A model generated the notes under the pieces. That model worked only from the letters and a program-made list of their open reading frames with translations. It was not told the DNA's origin and made no database searches. Position numbers and translations under genes: made by a program. A stretch of 64,000 nt of DNA from Paraglaciecola sp. L3A3 (GTDB lineage Bacteria; Pseudomonadota; Gammaproteobacteria; Enterobacterales; Alteromonadaceae): assembly GCF_009796765.1 (NCBI RefSeq), contig NZ_CP047023.1:1471501-1535500 (forward strand), written 5' to 3'. The first letter of the stretch is position 1. Every line of letters starts with the position of its first letter. Positions 8,545 through 17,009 of this stretch are shown piece by piece.

Positions 8545-10149
8545 TTATTCTTTAATGGCTTTGCCTTTCTGTTTTATTACTTGTTTCTTTGTCGACCAAG
8601 ATAAGTGTCGATCAAATAGTTGTGCGTATTCAGCATATTCATTGTAATTTATGCTTTCTTGTTGCCAATGGGTGATTTGTTGGTCATATAAATTACGCAT
8701 ATTGTCTAGTGTGCTGGCATAACGACGATCCGATACTACATTTTTTAATTCGTACGGATCATTCTCTAAATCATAGAGTTCTTCTGTGGGAACTAGGTTT
8801 TGTTGTTCATCTTGATAATACCAGTATATGTATTTAAACCTATTGTCGACTATGGCTAGATTACGTGTTTCTTCTAATCCCCATACTTGAATGTGCGGCA
8901 TGCTGGCTCGAACTTGTTGTGTGGGGTTGTTTAAAATTGGTAGTAAACTGACACCATCCCAAGCCGTGGGTTTTTTGACTTTAGCTAAGTCTAAAATTGT
9001 TGCGCTTATATCTACCCCAGCAGTTAATGACTTTGTGGTGCGCATTTTACCGCTGTGTTTATTACGCGGATCATAAATAATAAGGGGAACCCTTGCGCCC
9101 TCTTCGTAAGGTAATACCTTACTGCCTAAGCCGTGGGAGCCATTAAAATAGCCGTTGTCTGAGGCAAAAATGATCACAGTATTATCTGCAATACCTTGCT
9201 CTTCAAGTTCAGCTAATACCATACCGATAGATTGGTCGATGCCATAAATCAGTTGATGATACTTTCTAAGTGCTTGTTGGTAGCTTTCGTCTTCTGAATA
9301 TCCCCATTCTTCAAACCTAGGATACTGGCGTCCAAGTTGTGAATGTTTAGAAAAGTGTTTACCTGCTTCTCGACCATAATTAGGTAATTTTCTAAACTCA
9401 GTGTTTTGGTATACATGATCAAATTTAGGATCCGGTTGCACAGGTCTATGTGGGGCTTTATAAAACACACTCATAGCAAAAGGTTGCTGCTTTTTGACTG
9501 ATTCTCTTATAAAATCAATACTTACCGCCCCATATGCCAAACTGCTATGGGGGTAGTCTTTAGCATATTTTTTTATAGACTCGTTTTGTGCTGTTTTATA
9601 ACTAGTTTGGCCTGGACTACCTGCCCACAAATCAAAATCATGTTGAGCTATTTTACCTTCTTCTTCATTCAGTGGTTTAGCTGTCATGTTGGACACGGGA
9701 AAACCAAATTTTCCGGCAAACCCTATTCTATAGCCAGATTCTTTTAACAGCAGAGGGTAAGATCGTTGCCAAATAGAATCTGCCATGGGGCCATGTTGAA
9801 AATTGGTACCATTTTTGTATTCATACATACCTGACATCACACTCGCTCGGCTAGCCATACAAATAGAAGTGGTGTTGTAATGATGTTTAAACACCAAACC
9901 TTTGTTCGCTAGTTTGTCTATGTTTGGAGTAAGGGCATCAGGATTACCAAAGGCTCTTATTGTGTCGTAGGCCTGATCGTCGGTAAAAAAGAAAACTATG
10001 TTGGGCTTGTCAGCATTTTGTTGTTTAGGTTTACTGGAGTTTTGAATGTTATCATTAGCGCAGCTACTTAATATCACGCTAACACATAAAGATAATGAGC
10101 TGAGTAATAAATGATTGTGTACTTTTTTAGTTCGGCTAACCATAACCAT
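8545..10149 (-). CDS. S1-family sulfatase, lipoprotein
   Basis: Formylglycine sulfatase of 534 residues. The signal peptide ends at lipobox LSSC (Cys30), predicting a lipid-anchored enzyme. FFTDDQ (~57) gives the first metal ligands, the nucleophile is in SICMASR (Cys97, the C-x-A-x-R variant), and FASDNG and GSKVLPYEEGARVPL supply the later active-site elements. The C-terminal 'ELYDLENDPYELKNV' is typical of the fold. The start codon has AGGA five bases upstream; a second ATG two codons in is possible. It diverges from the sulfatase at 10340 over a 190-base gap, so the two may be co-regulated. Substrate unknown. Confidence 0.88.
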   Translation of the reverse strand: MVMVSRTKKVHNHLLLSSLSLCVSVILSSCANDNIQNSSKPKQQNADKPNIVFFFTDDQAYDTIRAFGNPDALTPNIDKLANKGLVFKHHYNTTSICMASRASVMSGMYEYKNGTNFQHGPMADSIWQRSYPLLLKESGYRIGFAGKFGFPVSNMTAKPLNEEEGKIAQHDFDLWAGSPGQTSYKTAQNESIKKYAKDYPHSSLAYGAVSIDFIRESVKKQQPFAMSVFYKAPHRPVQPDPKFDHVYQNTEFRKLPNYGREAGKHFSKHSQLGRQYPRFEEWGYSEDESYQQALRKYHQLIYGIDQSIGMVLAELEEQGIADNTVIIFASDNGYFNGSHGLGSKVLPYEEGARVPLIIYDPRNKHSGKMRTTKSLTAGVDISATILDLAKVKKPTAWDGVSLLPILNNPTQQVRASMPHIQVWGLEETRNLAIVDNRFKYIYWYYQDEQQNLVPTEELYDLENDPYELKNVVSDRRYASTLDNMRNLYDQQITHWQQESINYNEYAEYAQLFDRHLSWSTKKQVIKQKGKAIKE

Positions 10150-10339
10150 CCTTTTGTAAACTTAGTTGCATTATTGTCATATTATTATAGTTTAAATATT
10201 AAAACTAATATTTGTATGTAAATTTAATGTAAGTTAACTAGACTCGCTTTAGTTTTTCCTACAAGCTAGAAAGCTTACAGCGCTCTTTTATTTACTGGGC
10301 TAGCTCAAATTTTTTCTCACATTGCGATAAAGATTAATT
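10150..10339. promoter_or_regulatory. Intergenic region between two divergent sulfatases
   Basis: An A+T-rich 190-base gap must hold promoters for both sulfatase genes. It includes short self-complementary stretches such as AATATTAAAACTAATATT and CAAGCTAGAAAGCTT, candidates for regulator binding. No consensus site is recognised. Confidence 0.3.
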
Positions 10340-11911
10340 ATGAAAAATAGAATACTCACCTTATGTTTAGTGCCACTAATATGTTTAAGTGCTTGTAGTC
10401 AAATAAAGCCTTCAGCTGAAAAAGAGCCTTCAGCGGATAGTCAGTCGAACAATGAGCAAAAACCCAATGTCGTGATTTTTTATGTAGACGATTTAGGTTA
10501 TGGCGATATAGGTGTATATGGGGCAAAAGGTGTGGAAACTCCTAATGTTGACGCCCTTGCACATAATGGTATACGTTTTACCGATGCCCATACTTCTGCT
10601 GCTACCTGTACACCATCTCGTTATTCTTTATTAACAGGTGAACACGCTTTTCGTAAAAATGCGCATATTTTAAAAGGTGATGCACCTTTGTTAATTGGCA
10701 CTGAGCAACCTACCTTACCCAGAATGCTTAAAAAAGCCGGTTATCAAACTGCTGTGGTGGGTAAATGGCACTTAGGTTTAGGCAATGGTAATGTTGATTG
10801 GAACCAAGCAATTAAACCGGGACCACTAGAAATTGGTTTTGATTATAGCTTTTTGTTGCCAGCCACAGGCGACAGGGTGCCCACTGTTTATATGGAAAAT
10901 CACCACATATTGAATGTGTCAAAAGATGATCCTATTAGTGTTAATTACAAAAAGAAAATTGGTAATCGCCCTACAGGTAATGACAATCCAGAATTATTAC
11001 GCTACTTACCTTCTGATGATGGACATAGTAAGAGTATTGTAAATGGCGTCAGTCGTATGGGCTGGATGGCCGGTGGTAAAAGCGCTGAATGGGTGGATGA
11101 AGATTTTTATCAAGTATTTACCGATAAAGCGAATAACTTTATCGCCAGCAATAAAAATGATCCTTTCTTTTTATTCTTTTCATTCCATGACATTCATGTC
11201 CCACGTTTACCAAATAAAAGATTCCAAGGTAAAAGTGAAATGGGACCTAGAGGCGATGCGATAGTGCAAATGGACTGGATTACAGGACAAGTGATTAAAC
11301 AGCTTAAAGCTCAAGGAGTGTTTGATAATACTATTATAATTTTCACCAGCGACAACGGTGCTGTGTTGTCTGATGGCTACGAAGATAGAGCCATTGAATT
11401 GGTGGGAGAACATAAAGAAAATGGCATCTACCGAGGTGGAAAATATAGTGCATTTGAAGCCGGCACACGTGTACCAACTATTTTGCATTTTCCTAAACAA
11501 GTTAAACCGGGTGTGAGTGATGCATTAATGAGTCAAATTGATATTTATGCCTCTTTAGCTGATTACTTGGGAATTGAGTTAGCTGCCGATGAAGCCATCG
11601 ACAGTGAAGTGAAACTAGAAGCCTGGTTTAATGCTGATAAACCAGGACGGCAACAGTTGGCTGAAGAGTCTGCAACTTTAAGTTTGCGTGATGGTCAGTG
11701 GAAGTATATTCGTCCAATGAAAAACGGCGAAAAACGAGCAAAAAGCACTTGGCAGCGCAAACGTATTGAAACAGGTGCATCAAGTCTGCCTCAATTGTAC
11801 AACTTAGCCGAAGATCCAAGTGAACAAGTTAATTTAGCCGCTAAATTTCCCGAAAGGATCGCTAGTATGGAAGCTAAATTATTAGCACTAGAAGGCAAAA
11901 CTTTACGTTAA
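10340..11911 (+). CDS. S1-family sulfatase (arylsulfatase A-like), lipoprotein
   Basis: Formylglycine sulfatase of 523 residues. Lipobox LSAC (Cys19) ends the signal peptide, followed by a Ser/Glu/Lys-rich linker typical of exported lipoproteins. Metal motif YVDDLGYGDIG (~49), nucleophile Cys90 in the classical CTPSR motif, then GKWHLG, TSDNG and GGKYSAFEAGTRVP form the active site. YNLAEDPSEQVNLA near the end is the usual C-terminal signature. The arylsulfatase A-like layout differs from the two lipoprotein sulfatases on the minus strand, so a different sulfate position is likely. Substrate is not deducible from sequence alone. Confidence 0.9.
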   Translation: MKNRILTLCLVPLICLSACSQIKPSAEKEPSADSQSNNEQKPNVVIFYVDDLGYGDIGVYGAKGVETPNVDALAHNGIRFTDAHTSAATCTPSRYSLLTGEHAFRKNAHILKGDAPLLIGTEQPTLPRMLKKAGYQTAVVGKWHLGLGNGNVDWNQAIKPGPLEIGFDYSFLLPATGDRVPTVYMENHHILNVSKDDPISVNYKKKIGNRPTGNDNPELLRYLPSDDGHSKSIVNGVSRMGWMAGGKSAEWVDEDFYQVFTDKANNFIASNKNDPFFLFFSFHDIHVPRLPNKRFQGKSEMGPRGDAIVQMDWITGQVIKQLKAQGVFDNTIIIFTSDNGAVLSDGYEDRAIELVGEHKENGIYRGGKYSAFEAGTRVPTILHFPKQVKPGVSDALMSQIDIYASLADYLGIELAADEAIDSEVKLEAWFNADKPGRQQLAEESATLSLRDGQWKYIRPMKNGEKRAKSTWQRKRIETGASSLPQLYNLAEDPSEQVNLAAKFPERIASMEAKLLALEGKTLR

Positions 11912-12527
11912 ATAAAATAAAGCAGACTAAGCAGAGTGGCGCAGAAAAAAGCAGTTTAATAGTAGTAGATAGTGGGAAGTAGCTAGGAGATAGTGCTATT
12001 TTTTAGTCATATCGATTGACTGTTTACTACCTCTTATCTACTAGGATCTGCTGTTGCTTTTCTCTGTTTAGCGCAGCTCTGTGATCGGCTTTTGATTTTC
12101 ATAATGTTATGGCTCTTCTCGGCGCACCTCTGTGAAACTCTTTGTCTTTTCTGCTTCACGCTGCAGGACTCTGCTTAGTCTGCATCACGCTGTTTTATTC
12201 TGTTTTCTCCTCTGTGTAGTTCTTACGCTCGGTGTATATCCAAAATTCATTCATTTATTAAAAATAAGTCCGGTTGGAAAATTAGCCGTGCTTATGAATT
12301 TTTTTCAGGTCTAGTAAAATATCAATTTGCCGTTCAAATTTAATGCTTCAAAAAACAGCATACCGGCTACTAATGGATCCAATCTCACTGTGCTGGTTAT
12401 TATTTTGGGTGTCTTTGTATTTTGTTGTTTCAAAAACAGCACAAAACAAATAAAAAGAATTAATAGTGTTTAATTGTGTTTTTATTATGTGTAATATCTA
12501 GGGTCTACATTTTTACAAGGATACTAA
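11912..12527. repeat. Gene-free stretch with degenerate intergenic repeats
   Basis: No credible gene lies in this 616-base gap; the short ORF at 12132 is low-complexity. It is built of related words. GCAGACTAAGCAGAGT (11922-11937) returns as a perfect inverted copy at 12168-12183. GCGCAGCTCTGTGA (12071) and GCGCACCTCTGTGA (12122) are direct repeats differing at one base. GCTTCACGCTG (from 12153) and GCATCACGCTG (from 12182) are another pair. Similar words occur near 14250-14340 and 55600-55730. The last ~200 bases are A+T-rich and carry the promoter and an AAGGA ribosome-binding site of the next sulfatase. Confidence 0.6.
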
Positions 12528-13964
12528 ATGAAAATTTTTAATAAATTTTGGCTGTGTTTATGGCTAAGCGTCAGTTGGGTAATAAATGCTGCAGAGCAAC
12601 CGAATGTTGTTTTAATTATTGCTGACGATTTAAATTGGGATGATGTAGGGACTTACGGTCATCCCAATATTTCTTCGCCGAACTTAGATAACATGGCAAA
12701 AAATGGTATGCGTTTTGACGCAGCTTATTTAACAGCCAGTTCTTGTAGTCCAAGTCGCTCAAGTATTTTAACAGGCCGTTACCCACATAATACAGGTGCA
12801 GAGCAACTTCATTGGGATTTACCTTTAAGTCAAACCACTTTTTCTGAAAAATTAAAAGAGGCAGGATATTGGACTGGTGCCGCGGGTAAATGGCACATGG
12901 GTGAAGGAATAAAAGACCGTTTCGACGTGGTACGTGAAGCATATTATGGTAATGGATCCCTTTCGGGTTCTAGCGAATGGTTAGCATTATTAGATTTGCG
13001 CCCAAAAGATAAACCTTTCTTTTTATGGTTAGCAGCTTGGGATTCACATCGTCCTTGGGTTCCAGGAAGAGGCTTACCCCACAATCACACTCAAGCAGAT
13101 GTGATATTACCGCCTTATTATCCACCAACTGAATTGTATTTAAATGATTTTGTTAATTATTATGATGAAATTAGTCGCTTCGATATGAACGTAGGTAAAG
13201 TGGTTGAAAAGCTTGAAAAACAAGGCATTGCAGACAACACAATCATTGTTGTTATTGCAGATAATGGTCGTCCATATGCTCGAGATAAAACCACCTTATT
13301 TGATTCTGGAGTCAAAACGCCATTTATTGTTTATTGGCCAAATGGCATTAAACAAAAAGGCACAACGACTGAAAGTATTGTTAGTTCAATCGATTTATCG
13401 GCTACTTTTCTTGACTTAGCAGGTGTTAAAAAACAGCCATCTATTGAAGGTAAAAGCTTTAAAGCGCTTTTCAATGACCCTAAAAAAGCATTTAGAAAAT
13501 ATGCTTTTTCAGAGCGTAACTGGCACGACTTTGAAGATCATGGACGAACAGCCCGTTCAAATCGTTACCGCTATATTCGTAACAATTACAATGATCTACC
13601 AGGCACACCAAGTGGCGATACTATGTATCACGAAACTTGGACAGAGCTAGTTCGCTTACATAATGCAGGCATGTTAAACAAACATCAGTCTCGCCCTTTT
13701 ATTGCGCCAAGAGAAAGAGAAGAGTTGTATGATCTTAAAAATGATCGATACGAGTTAAACAACTTAGCAGCTGATCCCAAGTACACAAAAATACTTAAAG
13801 AACACAGCAATGCCCTTGATGATTGGATTAAAGAATCTGGCGATTATATTCCAAGTTTCCGTACCCCGGATGACTTTGATCGTATTACTGGCGAAAAGTT
13901 ACCTCCACGTAAACGTCCTCGCCCATCGAAGTTAGAAATGTATAAAACCAATGGTGCATACTAG
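12528..13964 (+). CDS. S1-family sulfatase, periplasmic
   Basis: Formylglycine sulfatase of 478 residues with a cleavable signal peptide ending near NAAEQ (~22) and no lipobox, so it is soluble in the periplasm, unlike the other three. IADDLNWDDVG (~31), nucleophile Cys73 in the canonical CSPSR followed by SSILTGRYPHNTG, GKWHMG, VIADNG and the C-terminal ELYDLKNDRYELNNLA identify the fold. The N-terminal layout resembles heparan N-sulfatase-like enzymes (S1_8 in my recollection). AAGGA precedes the ATG by ~7 bases. It is the last sulfatase of the locus before a strong terminator. Confidence 0.88.
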   Translation: MKIFNKFWLCLWLSVSWVINAAEQPNVVLIIADDLNWDDVGTYGHPNISSPNLDNMAKNGMRFDAAYLTASSCSPSRSSILTGRYPHNTGAEQLHWDLPLSQTTFSEKLKEAGYWTGAAGKWHMGEGIKDRFDVVREAYYGNGSLSGSSEWLALLDLRPKDKPFFLWLAAWDSHRPWVPGRGLPHNHTQADVILPPYYPPTELYLNDFVNYYDEISRFDMNVGKVVEKLEKQGIADNTIIVVIADNGRPYARDKTTLFDSGVKTPFIVYWPNGIKQKGTTTESIVSSIDLSATFLDLAGVKKQPSIEGKSFKALFNDPKKAFRKYAFSERNWHDFEDHGRTARSNRYRYIRNNYNDLPGTPSGDTMYHETWTELVRLHNAGMLNKHQSRPFIAPREREELYDLKNDRYELNNLAADPKYTKILKEHSNALDDWIKESGDYIPSFRTPDDFDRITGEKLPPRKRPRPSKLEMYKTNGAY

Positions 13965-14022
13965 CCCGTATGCTTCATAAACTAAGCGTATAAAAATCGC
14001 TGGAACATATTCTATATATACC

Positions 14023-14049
14023 AAAAGGCCTCAGCAGAGGCCTTTTTTG
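14023..14049 (+). terminator. Rho-independent terminator after the last sulfatase
   Basis: AAAAGGCCTC and GAGGCCTTTT form a perfect 10-bp stem with an AGCA loop, followed by more Ts. It closes the sulfatase transcript. Confidence 0.9.
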
Positions 14050-14508
14050 TTTTGACTGCATTCACTTCGTTCACCGTAATCCATTGCGGCCTAATATGAT
14101 AATGGCTGAGCCACTTTATGAGCTTCGCTTACTACAGTTCATAGCTTTTCTTGTCTACTTCTTTCAACGGCTAAAACAATTGCAGAGACATGTATTGTAA
14201 CGAAATACTATAAAATAAGTAAAATCAATGCGTTAGGTTTTATCTGTGTAGTTAAGCCTCTGTGACAAATCTTGTTGTTTAGTCTTTTCCTCGAATTTGG
14301 ATCTATCTGCTCCTGCTGTTTAGTCTGTTAGGTTCTGTTTTTTACGGTCTGTTATTCCTTAATCAATATGTATATTCATAAATTATCAATTGTTATATTA
14401 AATAGTTAGTAAAAAATAATGTAATATTCATAAAATTGTAATATTTAGTGTGTATGGCTTTTATTTATTGTTCCATATACTTTTTTAAATGATTGGAATT
14501 ATCTCTCT
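14050..14508. other. Gene-free stretch upstream of the porin
   Basis: No coding potential seen. The middle (about 14235-14345) carries words of the same degenerate family as 11912-12230, such as CCTCTGTGACAAAT, TCTGCTCCTGCTG and TTTAGTCTGTTAGG. The last ~150 bases are very A+T-rich and presumably hold the porin promoter; no clear regulator site is recognised. Confidence 0.45.
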
Positions 14509-15420
14509 ATGAAATTTTCCCCTAGTTTATTATTTTCAATGTTCTTGGTTACTATTTTTTCTAGCGTTACTTTAGCTGATCCTATTAGTGTTTATGGTCG
14601 AGCGAATATTTCTGCACAAATGTCAGATGATGGGCAAGGCAGTTTTACTGAACTTAAAAGTAATGCTTCACGCTTTGGTGTAGAAGGCGATATGGATTTA
14701 GATAATAACCTTAACGTGTTTTATCGAGTGGAGTGGGGGGTAGATATTTCTGATGTATCGGGCGGCGATAATATTACCGCTCGTGATCAATATTTAGGTT
14801 TGAAAGGTGATTTTGGTACTGTGATCCTTGGTCGTAAAGATAGCGCTTTAAAAAGTTTATCTGCGCCGATTGATGGTATGAATAATTATGAAGCTGACTT
14901 TAAAGGTCTTTGGCAAGGTGATAATCGATACAATGACTCAGTTAGTTATCTAAGCCCTTCATTCAATGGTTTTTCAGCTGAAGTGAATTATGTGGTTGAA
15001 GATAGTAAAGAAGGTCAAGATAGTTTGACTGCCGCTATCTATTACGGTGATAAAAAGCTGAAAAACACCACTTGGTATGCTGGGGTGGCTAGTGAAACTG
15101 ATGCCAAAGGTTATGACGTGCAACGCGCGGTGGCGCAAACAAAACTAGGCAGTTGGGTTTTAGGTATTGTTGTACATAATCAAGAAGAAGTTGTCACAGG
15201 GGAAAGTGATTCAGGTGTGGCACTAAGTTCACAATATTCTATCAAAAAATGGAAACTTAAAGCGCAATTTCAAACACTAGAAGATGATAGTAGTATTAGT
15301 TTAGGTGCCGACTATAAGCTAGGTAAGTCGACTAAAGCCTATGTTTGGTATACCGATAGAGCCTTGGATGAAAGTGAAGATAAGTCATGGTTAGCCTTAG
15401 GTTTAGAGCATAAGTTTTAG
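14509..15420 (+). CDS. Gram-negative outer-membrane porin
   Basis: General diffusion porin of ~303 residues. A signal peptide ends at TLADP (~24). The mature chain starts ISVYGRANISAQ and contains SRFGVEGDMDL, FYRVEWG, ARDQYLGLKGDFGTVILGRKD and SVSYLSP, the signatures of trimeric 16-strand porins. The C-terminal residue is Phe (LGLEHKF), as needed for insertion by the BAM complex. It is shorter than typical OmpC/OmpF (~340-360). It is the first gene after the sulfatase locus and could admit the oligosaccharides, but such porins are usually non-specific. The following gene is oxyR on the same strand after 123 bases. Confidence 0.85.
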   Translation: MKFSPSLLFSMFLVTIFSSVTLADPISVYGRANISAQMSDDGQGSFTELKSNASRFGVEGDMDLDNNLNVFYRVEWGVDISDVSGGDNITARDQYLGLKGDFGTVILGRKDSALKSLSAPIDGMNNYEADFKGLWQGDNRYNDSVSYLSPSFNGFSAEVNYVVEDSKEGQDSLTAAIYYGDKKLKNTTWYAGVASETDAKGYDVQRAVAQTKLGSWVLGIVVHNQEEVVTGESDSGVALSSQYSIKKWKLKAQFQTLEDDSSISLGADYKLGKSTKAYVWYTDRALDESEDKSWLALGLEHKF

Positions 15421-15543
15421 TTTTTTAAAAGCAACCTTTTTTACTTGAAACCGCAGGAGTTTATTCATTCTTGTGGCACTTACCTAATCAAATAAAATGA
15501 TTTAAACTTAGGGTATTAATCGTTTTATTTGATTCTAGTTACT

Positions 15544-16455
15544 ATGATTTTACCCAATCTTAAACACCTACATTATTTGGTGGTGTTACACCAAGAGCTG
15601 CATTTTGTAAAAGCGGCCAAGCGTTGTAATGTTAGCCAGTCTACTTTGAGCAGTGCCATTCAAAATCTGGAAGAGCAATTTGGTTCACAGTTATTAGAGC
15701 GTGAACACAAAACCTTTGTTTTTACGCCTTTTGGTATGGAGCTGGTGGCTCGCAGTAAGGCCTTATTGACCCAAGCTCATGAGTTAGTGAACTTTGCTCA
15801 GAGTGCTGGTAATTGGCAGGCTGGTAGTCTTAAGCTTGGGGTGATCCCAACTATTGCGCCATTTTTATTTGAGGGGGTGATTACTGAGGTAACAGCACAC
15901 TTACCTGAGATTAATTTGCAACTGCAAGAAGACACCACTGCTAATTTACTTACCCAGTTAAATGAAGGAACCCTAGATTTATTGATTTTAGCTTTACCTA
16001 TGGAAACCCCCGGCTGTAAACAACTGCCAATCGGTCATGACCCTTTTCATTTAGTGGCACATAAAGAATTGGCTGAATCATTGGTTTCACCTCTAGATAT
16101 GTCAATTTTACCTAAAGAAAGTGTTTTTTTGTTGCACAAAGAACATTGTATGACAGGTCATGCCGTGAGTGCTTGTGGCTTAAAACAGACAGAACAAGTT
16201 AGTGCGTTGGCGGCTAGTAGCTTGCATACTTTAATTCAGTTGGCCAACAGTAAGCGTGGATTTACTTTTATGCCAGAGCTCGCCATTAATAATGATATTT
16301 TGCATTCGACTTCTTTAATTTCGATGCCAGCTGAAGCGGGAGGTTATCGAGAAATTGGTTTAGTCTGGCGTAATGGTACTACACGACTTAGGTTGTTTCG
16401 GTATTTGGCTGAGTTGTTCGCGCCCTTAATGCCTATTCCGACGTTTAAGCGTTAG
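15544..16455 (+). CDS. oxyR: OxyR, hydrogen-peroxide-sensing LysR-type regulator
   Basis: LysR-family transcription factor, 303 residues. The N-terminal winged helix-turn-helix includes FVKAAKRCNVSQSTLSSAIQNLE. The redox pair is intact: Cys202 and Cys211, nine apart (HCMTGHAVSAC), matching Cys199/Cys208 of E. coli OxyR, which form a disulfide on peroxide exposure. The C-terminus has the usual GLVWRNGT...R segment. A TTG five codons upstream also opens the frame, but the ATG at 15544 gives the normal MILPNLKHLHYLV beginning. No catalase or peroxiredoxin gene is adjacent. It converges with the response-regulator gene 23 bases away. Confidence 0.92.
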   Translation: MILPNLKHLHYLVVLHQELHFVKAAKRCNVSQSTLSSAIQNLEEQFGSQLLEREHKTFVFTPFGMELVARSKALLTQAHELVNFAQSAGNWQAGSLKLGVIPTIAPFLFEGVITEVTAHLPEINLQLQEDTTANLLTQLNEGTLDLLILALPMETPGCKQLPIGHDPFHLVAHKELAESLVSPLDMSILPKESVFLLHKEHCMTGHAVSACGLKQTEQVSALAASSLHTLIQLANSKRGFTFMPELAINNDILHSTSLISMPAEAGGYREIGLVWRNGTTRLRLFRYLAELFAPLMPIPTFKR

Positions 16456-16478
16456 TGTTCAAAATAGCTAACAGCAGG

Positions 16479-17009
16479 CTAGTTTTTATTAGGTGAAAAC
16501 TTCTGTAATTTGCGCTGCAAACTACGTCTATGCATGCCTAGCGCTTCTGCTGTGGCAGAAATATTACCTTTATGGGTTAACAAAACCCGTTGGATATGTT
16601 CCCACTCAGCTTGGGCTTTGGTTAAAGATTTAACCTGGGGTATAGAGTCATCCGCGGGTTTTTCTTGCAGCCGTGAGATTAGCTCCTGCAAACCAACAGG
16701 TTTAGCAATAAAGTCAGTCGCTCCTCTACGCATAGCTTCTACAGTGGTCGCGATACTGGCATAGCCGCTTAACATAATTAGGTGTTTAGGGTTAAATTTA
16801 GCTTTTAAAGGGGCAATGCCGTCTAACCCAGAACTATCGAGTAACATCATATCTAACAATATGCCGTGTATATCTGCGTTGTCATGTAATAAAGCCAGCT
16901 CTACAGAAGTAAATGCAGAGACATTAAAATCCGCATTTTTTTCTAAACGACGTTGTAACACGGTAATAAAGGTTTCATCGTCATCTATCAGTAAAATATT
17001 AAGTATCAT
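16479..17009 (-). CDS. RegA/ActR/PrrA-family redox response regulator
   Basis: Two-domain response regulator of 176 residues. The receiver domain has the acidic triad DDD (9-11), the phospho-acceptor Asp53 in ILLDMML, and Lys in IAKPVG. A short linker leads to a Fis-type helix-turn-helix near the C-terminus (NISATAEALGMHRRSLQRKLQK), the hallmark of the RegA/PrrA/ActR family, which controls respiration, electron-transfer and metal genes according to redox state. Its ATG overlaps the kinase stop codon (ATGA), so the pair is translationally coupled and forms one operon with the copper receptor upstream. Confidence 0.9.
   Translation of the reverse strand: MILNILLIDDDETFITVLQRRLEKNADFNVSAFTSVELALLHDNADIHGILLDMMLLDSSGLDGIAPLKAKFNPKHLIMLSGYASIATTVEAMRRGATDFIAKPVGLQELISRLQEKPADDSIPQVKSLTKAQAEWEHIQRVLLTHKGNISATAEALGMHRRSLQRKLQKFSPNKN

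Noticed and set aside
12132..12314. 60-codon ORF in the intergenic repeat region
   Set aside because: Translation of low-complexity CTG/TTC repeats; no ribosome-binding site.
11912..12527. Insertion sequence or integron-like element
   Set aside because: An inverted repeat is present, but no transposase remnant and no target duplication are visible.
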